Assembly: GCA_934481325.1 (NCBI GenBank)
Contig: CAKSPL010000005.1
Location: forward strand, 1-30,005
Direction of reading: 5' to 3'
Length of the DNA: 30,005 nt
DNA from: an uncultured Eubacteriales bacterium
Lineage (GTDB): Bacteria > Bacillota > Clostridia > Oscillospirales > CAG-272
A program made the translations under genes and the position numbers. The notes beneath the pieces are model-generated. The model worked only from the letters and a program-made list of their open reading frames with translations, searched no databases and had not been told where the DNA came from. Shown here piece after piece: positions 24,441 to 30,005 of the stretch (position 1 is its first letter; each line of letters starts with the position of its first letter).

Positions 24441-24569
24441 TGTGCCACCGCCTTTTTTGCCGTTTGTTATCAGCATATGCGGCGCGCGGATATGCGTCTC
24501 CCCGCAAGGGGGACTATCGGGCATTGCGAGGATGCCCGCAGGGCTTGAAGGGAGCGGAAAAGCCGCCCG

Positions 24570-24770
24570 CTCTGCCTGAAAATTTTTGTCTGCTACCGGC
24601 TCTGTCGGAAAATTTTTCCGCCATCGATTCTGACGGAAAAATTTTTACCGTCCCCTGCTCTGCCGAAAAATTCTGCCGCCTTCTGCTCTGCCGAAAAATT
24701 CTGCCGACCCCGGCTCTGTCAAAAAAATTTTCGCCGCCCCCCGCCCTGCCGGAAAAAAGTTCTTTTGAGG
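24570..24770. repeat. Degenerate tandem repeat array, seven units of 27-30 bp
   Basis: Units begin at 24570, 24600, 24628, 24658, 24686, 24714 and 24744 (lengths 30, 28, 30, 28, 28, 30, 27). Each starts with CTCTG or a one-base variant (TTCTG, CCCTG), followed by a core close to CCGGAAAATTTTTCCG, itself an inverted repeat, and a C-rich end. A more degenerate unit may precede at 24541-24569. The array ends 2 bp before the -35 box of the tRNA-Gly promoter. There are no unique spacers, so it is not CRISPR, and I see no credible gene across it. Confidence 0.85.
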
Positions 24771-24772
24771 GC

Positions 24773-24801
24773 TTGACAAACCCGGCACAATCGGCTATAA
24801 T
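24773..24801 (+). promoter_or_regulatory. Consensus SigA promoter of tRNA-Gly
   Basis: TTGACA (24773-24778) and TATAAT (24796-24801) are 17 nt apart, both perfect, with the tRNA beginning 9 nt downstream of the -10 element. Confidence 0.92.
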
Positions 24802-24810
24802 ATATCTGTT

Positions 24811-24884
24811 GCAGGCGTAGTCTAGTGGTAAAACCCCAGCTTCCCAAGCTGGAGATGCGGGTTCGATTCCCGTCGCCTGCTCCA
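24811..24884 (+). tRNA. tRNA-Gly (anticodon CCC), CCA encoded
   Basis: The sequence folds fully: acceptor GCAGGCG with CGCCTGC, D arm with AGTCTAGTGGTAAAAC, anticodon stem CCAGC/GCTGG around TTCCCAA (anticodon CCC), T arm GCGGG-TTCGATT-CCCGT, discriminator T and encoded CCA. It reads GGG codons. It is followed at once by a terminator. Confidence 0.96.
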
Positions 24885-24921
24885 AAAAACGATGCCGCCC
24901 AATCGGGCGGCATCGTTTTTT
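24884..24921 (+). terminator. Intrinsic terminator of tRNA-Gly
   Basis: CGATGCCGCCC (24890-24900) pairs with GGGCGGCATCG (24905-24915) around AATC, followed by T6. The stem is extended by A-T pairs on both sides. Confidence 0.93.
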
Positions 24922-24962
24922 CGTTTCCGGGCGGGTAGCCTTGCTTTTCCGTTTCCGGGCGG
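24922..24962. repeat. Short direct repeat with 28-bp period
   Basis: CGTTTCCGGGCGG occurs at 24922-24934 and again at 24950-24962, offset 28 bp. The offset equals the main period of the array on the other side of the tRNA, and the repeated core is again CCG with T and A runs, but homology to that array is uncertain. Confidence 0.5.
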
Positions 24963-24982
24963 CATTTTTTCTGTTCCGGCGC

Positions 24983-25019
24983 AAAACACCCTCGCGCGGC
25001 AGGCGTGGGGGTGTTTTTT
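24983..25019 (-). terminator. Intrinsic terminator of the ABC-TerB operon
   Basis: AAAACACCC (24983-24991) pairs with GGGTGTTTT (25009-25017) just past the stop of the TerB-like gene; the loop can fold further through CGCG and CGTG. T6 on the plus strand means it may also act as a second stop for the tRNA transcript. Confidence 0.65.
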
Positions 25020-25028
25020 CGGTGTCGG

Positions 25029-25484
25029 TTATGCCGTGGCAAGCCTGCGGATGTAATTCCGTTCCCGCAGAGAAATCTTGCCGTCCACGGTCACGGCGCA
25101 AAGGCAAAGCGTAATCAGATCCTCCCGCAGGCTCTCGTCCGCCAGAGAAAGGAGTGCCAGAAGCTCCTCCGTATACTTTTTCACGGCGGATCTGCCCTCT
25201 CCGTCCAATCGGAAGGACTTCTTTACCGAGTCAAAATCAAAATCATCCCCGAACAGATGCAGGAGTGCGGGATAAATCAGCAGATATTCCTGCTCGTTTA
25301 CTCTGCCGTCCACCACCACGGAGCCGAGGATAAATCCCGCCAGCGTGTGAACCGGGTCTACCCCCGGCAGGTTCAGCAGCTTCAGCTTGGCAAGCACGCT
25401 GACCGAGCTTTTTGCCAGTATCACGCCTCTTTGCGCGGCGGAGAGCTTTTCATATTCCCGGCACAGCTTTGCAAATTCCATCAT
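25029..25484 (-). CDS. TerB-like protein
   Basis: The 151-aa product is all-helical and contains two acidic loops typical of the TerB/DjlA-N fold: VVVDGRVNEQEYLLIYP (about 56-72) and AVTVDGKISLRERNYIRRL (about 130-148). TerB domains are tied to tellurite resistance, metal sensing and membrane-associated stress complexes, but many stand-alone copies have no known role. The start ATG at 25482-25484 (or the next codon) follows AAGGAAGG at a spacing of 8. It lies 21 bp behind the ABC permease gene, so it belongs to that operon. There is no signal peptide. The tellurite link should not be taken as function. Confidence 0.72.
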   Translation of the reverse strand: MMEFAKLCREYEKLSAAQRGVILAKSSVSVLAKLKLLNLPGVDPVHTLAGFILGSVVVDGRVNEQEYLLIYPALLHLFGDDFDFDSVKKSFRLDGEGRSAVKKYTEELLALLSLADESLREDLITLCLCAVTVDGKISLRERNYIRRLATA

Positions 25485-25505
25485 CAGTCATTCCTTCCTT
25501 TCTTC

Positions 25506-27323
25506 TCACAAAGGCAAATCTTTTTTGGTAAATCTTACGGAGCCGACAAGATAACCCACCAGCCCCAGCACCGCCAGAATCGCAAATTTCCAAAGGAACG
25601 CGTGGGTGCCGTCCATAATCGAAATCACGTCAAACAGCGTAATCACGGTTGCGTAATTGAAGTTGTTCAGGCTGTCCAGCCGCACTACCGAGGGAATCAC
25701 GGGGCTGCCGAAAAGCCCCAGCATAGCGGAAACCAGTGCGAAGATGCTCAGCCCCCCGCCAATCGCCATCGAGCGTTTACTGCGGTCAAACCAGCAGGAG
25801 GTGAAGAAGCAAAGCCCCGAGAGGGCAAACAGCACCAGGAACGCACCGACGTTGAGCAGAATCAGATTTTCATAGGTCAGGGAAACGTCCTCACTGACCA
25901 GCGACAGGCACACGCACCCGGTTGCGGTGGTCAGGCAGAACATTGCAAGCAGAGAGCCGATGAGGTACACCGCCTGAGTAAACACCACGGTACTGCGCTT
26001 GGTGGAGGTGGAAAGGACATACGCCATAGAGCCGCTGTCCACCTGACCCGCAATAAGGTTGTTGGACACCATAATCATATAAATGATGGGCAAAAGCAGA
26101 CCCGCCAGCTTGTAGAAAATCGAGCCGACAATCAGGGTGTACAGATCCGCCTTGCCGACCTCCTCCAACGCCTCCGAAACCTCGGTCGGGAGAGAGGAAA
26201 GCAGACTGCCCGAAACCTCTGCGGCAAGTGCCTCGCTCATCTCTGTCACGGCTTTCCCGTAGGCGGCGTCATCCGCAAATTCCCCGTTCTCCTTCCGTGC
26301 GGCAAGCAGCTCCTTTTCGTACGAGAGGCGATTGCCGTAGGTAATCACCGTGGTATTGGCAAGGTGCTTGATGGAGTCGTAGGTATAGCCGAAGCCGTTG
26401 TATTTCTCCATCGTCACGCCGAAGGCGGAAAGCTCGCCCACAATCTTTTCCACGTTTTCGGGCTCGGTCATATTTCCGGCAAGGAACATTGCGGCACAGC
26501 TCTCCGCGCGCTCCGCGCGGTATTCGCTCCGCTCCTCGCCCGCAAGGTACTCCCCGGCATCGCCCGCCTGAATGTGCGCCACCACCGAGAGGACGTCATA
26601 TTCCGCCGGTGCCTCTTTTTCGTGTTTGAGATAGAACGATTCGTTGAACATTCCGTTCGGGTTGAGGGTATACATCACGGAGCCGAGCATTTCCTTTGCC
26701 TCGTTGGATTCACGTCCGTAGGCGGGATTTGCGGCAAGGGCTTTTTCGTATACGTACTCCTGCAAATCGTTTGCCGCCGCGGCGTAGGCAATTTTCACGG
26801 CATTTTCCGCGTTTGCGGGCGTTTGTGCCGCCCACTCGGTCATTGCCGCCAGATACGCCTCGGGAGAGGCGGCAGTGGCGGCGTCCGGCTTTTGTGCCTG
26901 CCACTCGTTCACCGCCGTTTCCAAACTCTTTCCCGCATCGGTTTTCATCTCGGGCTTCGCGCTCTGCCACGCCTGCATTGCCGCCGCATACCCGGCGGGG
27001 TCCGCAAACTGCTCTTCCTTCGGCATCGCCCCAAGCCAGGTCAGATAGGAAAGCGTATCCGTGGCATTTTCCGCAAACAGGCTGTCAAAACGGGAAAGCC
27101 CGTCCACGGCGTTGTTGTAGTAGTTGACGGCGCGTTTTTCCAGCCCCGCGTCAATCTCCTTGACGATAATGGTATCCTGAATGGAATTTTTCACCTCGCC
27201 GATACTGCCGTTGCCCGAAATCAGCATCACGCAGGCAAGCATAAAGCACACCGCAAAGGTAATAATGCCCCACATCGTTCCGTTTGCCTTGCAGGACTGT
27301 TTGAATAATGCTTTACTGAACAT
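25506..27323 (-). CDS. ABC-2-type transporter permease with large extracytoplasmic region
   Basis: I start at the ATG at 27321-27323 (MFSKALFKQS), preceded by AAGGAG; it overlaps the end of the ATPase gene by 11 bases. The 605-aa product has one N-terminal membrane helix (about 17-37), a long soluble region to about residue 390 that should lie outside the membrane, and five or six helices at the C-terminus (LAGLLLPIIYMIMVSNNLIAG onward), the layout of ABC-2 permeases such as NatB and YhgE-like proteins. The soluble part contains a threefold repeat around Trp119, Trp141 and Trp164 (xxAxxxWQAxKP). It works with one or both upstream ATPases, probably as an exporter. The substrate is unknown. Confidence 0.87.
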   Translation of the reverse strand: MFSKALFKQSCKANGTMWGIITFAVCFMLACVMLISGNGSIGEVKNSIQDTIIVKEIDAGLEKRAVNYYNNAVDGLSRFDSLFAENATDTLSYLTWLGAMPKEEQFADPAGYAAAMQAWQSAKPEMKTDAGKSLETAVNEWQAQKPDAATAASPEAYLAAMTEWAAQTPANAENAVKIAYAAAANDLQEYVYEKALAANPAYGRESNEAKEMLGSVMYTLNPNGMFNESFYLKHEKEAPAEYDVLSVVAHIQAGDAGEYLAGEERSEYRAERAESCAAMFLAGNMTEPENVEKIVGELSAFGVTMEKYNGFGYTYDSIKHLANTTVITYGNRLSYEKELLAARKENGEFADDAAYGKAVTEMSEALAAEVSGSLLSSLPTEVSEALEEVGKADLYTLIVGSIFYKLAGLLLPIIYMIMVSNNLIAGQVDSGSMAYVLSTSTKRSTVVFTQAVYLIGSLLAMFCLTTATGCVCLSLVSEDVSLTYENLILLNVGAFLVLFALSGLCFFTSCWFDRSKRSMAIGGGLSIFALVSAMLGLFGSPVIPSVVRLDSLNNFNYATVITLFDVISIMDGTHAFLWKFAILAVLGLVGYLVGSVRFTKKDLPL

Positions 27324-28227
27324 CGTTTCCGCTCTCCTTTTTTGAAAACAGTATATTTTTGAAATGCTTTTCCAGCGTGTACGGCAGCTCCGAGATAAAC
27401 TTGACGTCATAGTTCCGGAGCGTACCCAGCAGGGCTGCCGTTTCGTCCGCGGGAATACGGATGGTCGCCTGATTGTACTGCGGCTGTTTGCGGATAATCT
27501 CAAACCGCTCGCCGAGGAATTTCAGGTAATCCGCTTCCGAATGAAATTCAATTTTGAATTCCTTGACCGGGCGGCCGGTAATGTCGCTCATCCGGCACAC
27601 GTCCACAATGCGCCCGTCACTGATGAGTGCCACACGGTCGCAGGTGCTTTCCAGCTCCTCAAAGCTGTGACTGCTCATAAACACGGTTTTGCCCTTGCGG
27701 TGCTCCTCCCGGATGATATCCAGAAAAGTCATCCGCATCAGCGGGTCAAGCCCGGTGGTCGGCTCGTCGAGCAGAATAATCGGCGCATTGTTCATCAGTG
27801 CCGCCACCAGTGCGGTTTTCTGCTTCATCCCCTTGCTCATCCGTTTCAATCCCGCGCGCGGGTCCAGCTGTAACCGTTCAATCAGCTCGTTGGCGTAGCT
27901 CATATCCCGCAAGCCGAGAAAATCCGCCTGACACCGGAGAAAATCAATCCCGGTTTTCAAATCCGGAAAGGCAATTTCACCCGGCACGTAGCCAATGCCT
28001 GCGGCAATCTCGCTGGCGTGCTCCCAGGAGGAAAGCCCGTTTACGCAAACACTGCCGGAGGTCGGCTTCAAAAAGCCCAGGATATTGCGGATGGTGGTGG
28101 TTTTGCCGCTCCCGTTGGTGCCGACAAAGCCGACCATTTCCCCCTCCTCAATGCTCAGGTTCACCTCAAAAATGCCGCGCCCCTCGCCGAAATCCTTGGT
28201 CAGGCTCTTACATTCAATCACGCTCAT
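27313..28227 (-). CDS. ABC transporter ATP-binding protein, second of a pair
   Basis: The 304-aa ATPase has Walker A GTNGSGKTT (36-44), the Q-loop region GYVPGEIAFP, the signature MSKGMKQK, Walker B LLDEPTTGLD and the H-loop SSHSFEE, followed by a roughly 90-residue C-terminal extension. These are features of DrrA/NatA-type ABC-2 ATPases. It overlaps the preceding ATPase gene by ATGA and the permease gene by 11 bases, so all three are tightly coupled. The N-terminus (KDFGEGRGIFEVNLSI) closely mirrors that of its neighbour, which suggests an old duplication. Both signatures deviate from LSGGQ, as is common in this group. Confidence 0.93.
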   Translation of the reverse strand: MSVIECKSLTKDFGEGRGIFEVNLSIEEGEMVGFVGTNGSGKTTTIRNILGFLKPTSGSVCVNGLSSWEHASEIAAGIGYVPGEIAFPDLKTGIDFLRCQADFLGLRDMSYANELIERLQLDPRAGLKRMSKGMKQKTALVAALMNNAPIILLDEPTTGLDPLMRMTFLDIIREEHRKGKTVFMSSHSFEELESTCDRVALISDGRIVDVCRMSDITGRPVKEFKIEFHSEADYLKFLGERFEIIRKQPQYNQATIRIPADETAALLGTLRNYDVKFISELPYTLEKHFKNILFSKKESGNDVQ

Positions 28228-29156
28228 TGCAATGCACCCCCGAAATCCTTATCCTCTTTATAAAATTTGAGGAAGTAATCCTCCAGCGTCTCGCGGCGGT
28301 TGCTGAAGGTGACCGCGTGCGCCTCCGCCAGCAGGGCAATCAGCGGGTTGAGGTCGCTGTCCTCCACCGAAAGATATGCTCCGGTTTCCTCCTCCCGGAT
28401 CGGGCGGAAGGTGGCAAGCGCAGCGGCTTTCTGCAAAAACGCCGCCTTTTCCCCCGCCGAGGGAAAGGTCACGGTATAATATTTGCGTGCGGCGTGCTTC
28501 AGATCGTTTGCCACAAACTGCGAAACGATTTTCCCGTCCTTGATGATGGCAATGCGGTCGCAGGTGGAGTCAATCTCCGAAAAAATGTGGCTGGAAAGCA
28601 AAATCGTTTTCCCGCGCTCCTTCTCCTCGTGGATAAACCGAATGAAATTCTCCTGCATCACAGGGTCAAGACCGCTGGTCGGCTCATCCAGAATCAGCAC
28701 GTCTGGGTCGGACATAAACGCCGTTACCACCGCCAGCTTGCGCTTGACCCCAAGGCTCATCCGTTTGGTGTCCCCTTTCAGAACCTCATCCTCCAATTCA
28801 AAGAGTTTCAGCATCTCGCCAAGGCGCGCCTCGTTGCGGTTTTTTTGCAGCTTCTGCATCATCCGGATAAATTCCCATCCGGTCAGCCCTGCGGGCAGGG
28901 CAATTTCGCCCGGGATATATCCCACGCGGTTCAGCACCTCGTCGTAGTGATCAAAGGTTTCCACGCCCTCAATCCGCGTACTGCCGCTATCCGGCTTGGA
29001 AAACCCCATCAGGTGGCGGATCGTGGTGGACTTGCCCGCCCCGTTGGGGCCGAGAAAGCCGAACACTTCGCCCCGATCCACGGAAATACTGACGTCAAAT
29101 ACCCCGCGCCCCGAGCCGTAATCCTTGGTCAGGTGCTCCACTTCTATCGTGTGCAT
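28224..29156 (-). CDS. ABC transporter ATP-binding protein, first of a pair
   Basis: I start at the ATG at 29154-29156 (MHTIEVEHL) because AAGGAAGG lies just upstream; the frame extends further but through the operator region. The 310-aa ATPase has Walker A GPNGAGKST (36-44), GYIPGEIALP, signature MSLGVKRK, Walker B ILDEPTSGLD and H-loop SSHIFSE, with a C-terminal regulatory extension. Together with the next gene it gives two different ATPases for a single permease, suggesting a heterodimeric ATPase or alternative partners. It is the first gene of the minus-strand operon and divergent from the TetR-family gene. Confidence 0.93.
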   Translation of the reverse strand: MHTIEVEHLTKDYGSGRGVFDVSISVDRGEVFGFLGPNGAGKSTTIRHLMGFSKPDSGSTRIEGVETFDHYDEVLNRVGYIPGEIALPAGLTGWEFIRMMQKLQKNRNEARLGEMLKLFELEDEVLKGDTKRMSLGVKRKLAVVTAFMSDPDVLILDEPTSGLDPVMQENFIRFIHEEKERGKTILLSSHIFSEIDSTCDRIAIIKDGKIVSQFVANDLKHAARKYYTVTFPSAGEKAAFLQKAAALATFRPIREEETGAYLSVEDSDLNPLIALLAEAHAVTFSNRRETLEDYFLKFYKEDKDFGGALQ

Positions 29157-29186
29157 ACGGTTCCTTCCTTTCTGCATCTTTTTTGT

Positions 29187-29284
29187 GAACACTGTTGACA
29201 TTTCAACACTGTTGTATTATAATCATTTTGCACCGAAAAGGAAAGAGCAAAATGTTTGTCAGTGTTAAAATATGAACAGTGATT
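29187..29284. promoter_or_regulatory. Divergent control region with four TetR-like operator copies
   Basis: Four 11-bp sites resembling CAACAGTGTTG or its complement are centred at 29192 (GAACACTGTTG), 29209 (CAACACTGTTG, a perfect palindrome about its centre), 29262 (TGTCAGTGTTA) and 29279 (GAACAGTGATT). Each pair is spaced 17 bp centre to centre; the inner gap is 53 bp. The left pair lies just downstream of the minus-strand -10 box TATAAT (29216-29221), where a bound repressor would block the ABC operon; the right pair precedes the TetR gene. Binding by that TetR protein is inferred. Confidence 0.6.
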
Positions 29285-29307
29285 AAAAAACTGTAAAAAG
29301 GAGCCTT

Positions 29308-29874
29308 ATGAAAGTTAAAAATCTGAACCGTTCGTCCATCAAAACCAAACGCCTGATTAAAAGCGTATTTGCCGAAATGCTTTCGGAATATAAGGAGATT
29401 TCCCGCATTTCGGTCAGCGAATTGTGCGCGCGGGCGGAGATCAGCCGCGGCACCTTTTATGCGCATTATGACGACACCTACGGCGTTGCCGAGGACTACG
29501 AAAACGAGCTGATTGACCGTTTTTTCGACAACGACAAGCTGCTCTCGGCGGTCACGGCGGAGCAGTTTGCGGATGTCTTTTTTCAGTACATTCGTGAAAA
29601 CGATGAAAACTATAAGCTGCTTTGCCGCTCCAACGAGCTGTTGTTTGCCGCAAAAAAGCTGACCACCATTGCAACCGGCAAGTTTTTGGAGCTTTGCTAT
29701 CGGGACGGGCGCGTAAAGAATAAGGAATACTTAGAGCTGGATATTGCGGTGTTTGTGGACGGCTTGCTGTGCGAATACGTGAAGTACTGCCGCGGGCTTT
29801 CCGACGTAGGGCTGGACGATCTGTACGCCTTTACCAAACACTGGGTGCGTGATTTCACCCGCAGAAGATTCTAA
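29308..29874 (+). CDS. TetR/AcrR-family transcriptional regulator
   Basis: The 188-aa protein has a standard TetR N-terminal DNA-binding domain: helix 1 with KTKRLIKSVFAEMLSEY, then ISVSELCARAEISRGTFYAHY (about 34-54), which is the helix-turn-helix with the hallmark GTFYxHY. The C-terminal ligand domain is helical and of no recognised subtype. AAAAAGGAG (29296-29304) precedes the ATG. It is divergent from the two-ATPase ABC operon and probably represses it and itself through the repeated sites between them; the inducer is likely a transported compound. Confidence 0.93.
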   Translation: MKVKNLNRSSIKTKRLIKSVFAEMLSEYKEISRISVSELCARAEISRGTFYAHYDDTYGVAEDYENELIDRFFDNDKLLSAVTAEQFADVFFQYIRENDENYKLLCRSNELLFAAKKLTTIATGKFLELCYRDGRVKNKEYLELDIAVFVDGLLCEYVKYCRGLSDVGLDDLYAFTKHWVRDFTRRRF

Positions 29875-29888
29875 ACGCCGGGGATGCG

Positions 29889-29966
29889 CAAGGGGGGGCC
29901 TTCCCTGCAAGGCACCCCCTTGACCCCCTTCAAAACCTTTCAAACAAAAGGATAACTACCCCCGGG
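29889..29966 (+). repeat. Dispersed intergenic hairpin repeat, copy 2
   Basis: CAAGGGGG (29889-29896) pairs with CCCCCTTG (29915-29922), enclosing GCCTT/AAGGC. The tail (GACCCCCTTCAAAACC, CAAACAAAAGGA, CCCCCGGG) matches that of copy 1 at 23271-23344 closely while the hairpin arms differ in sequence. It follows the TetR gene directly and could serve as its 3' end structure. The last 39 bases of the window show nothing recognisable. Confidence 0.65.
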
Positions 29967-30005
29967 CACCTGCGGACTCCGTCTTCGACGGCGGCTACAC
30001 GGCTC

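Noticed and set aside
24570..24770. CRISPR array
   Set aside because: Units are contiguous and degenerate with no unique spacers, and no cas genes are present.
24440..25107. Open frames through the tandem repeat array on both strands (24440-24820 plus, 24514-25107 minus)
   Set aside because: The apparent peptide repeats simply reflect the DNA repeat, units vary between 27 and 30 bp so any frame shifts, and the frames run through the tRNA-Gly gene or its promoter.
25005..29198. Plus-strand frames of 767 and 466 codons opposite the ABC operon
   Set aside because: They run antisense to clear ATPase and permease motifs and have biased, low-information composition.

Overview
The window looks like a GC-rich chromosomal segment from an endospore-lineage Firmicute, most likely a clostridial (Oscillospirales/Christensenellales-like) gut bacterium. 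The supporting evidence is a SpoIIIAH homologue, SigA-type promoters with near-consensus -35/-10 boxes, strong AAGGAGG-type ribosome binding sites, tRNAs that encode their own CCA, and a MarR plus paired-ABC-exporter operon of the kind common in Clostridia. The genus cannot be fixed from the sequence alone.

Layout. 1-544 (minus) is the N-terminal part of a Gfo/Idh/MocA oxidoreductase, divergent from a lepA-hemW-metallophosphoesterase-small ORF run (743-4549). The hemW 3' end has been tandemly duplicated and the copy has decayed. Next come a CPA2-type cation:proton antiporter and rnhA (4794-6498), which meet an orphan spoIIIAH (minus, 6575-7159) at a bidirectional terminator. Divergent from spoIIIAH is an autoregulated-looking marR-ABC-ABC operon (7333-11325) encoding an asymmetric heterodimeric exporter, closed by another bidirectional terminator.

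The most distinctive block is 11380-23177. A secreted protein of unknown function on the minus strand is divergent from a three-gene plus-strand unit: a sugar-phosphate isomerase/epimerase-like TIM barrel followed by two giant secreted paralogues of 1592 and 1608 aa. Each giant combines a signal peptide, an N-terminal domain that looks like a beta-sandwich, an endonuclease/exonuclease/phosphatase (EEP) domain split by a large insertion, a chitobiase/hexosaminidase C-terminal-like domain, a lamin-tail-like domain, an InlB-like beta repeat and a conserved C-terminal module. The smaller minus-strand protein has the InlB-like repeat and C-terminal module without the enzyme. I regard this locus as the best candidate for an undescribed extracellular system.

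23178-25020 holds two solitary tRNA genes (Gln-CUG minus, Gly-CCC plus), each with its own promoter; a class-3-lipase-like gene; and a seven-unit 27-30 bp tandem repeat array that abuts the tRNA-Gly promoter. The remainder (25029-29874) is a minus-strand operon (two ABC ATPases, a large ABC-2-type permease, a TerB-like protein) divergent from a TetR-family regulator. The shared intergenic region carries four copies of an AACAGTGTT-like site arranged as two pairs. A hairpin-containing dispersed repeat seen at 23271-23344 recurs at 29889-29966.

Many long antisense ORFs exist because of the high GC content; I treat them as shadows.
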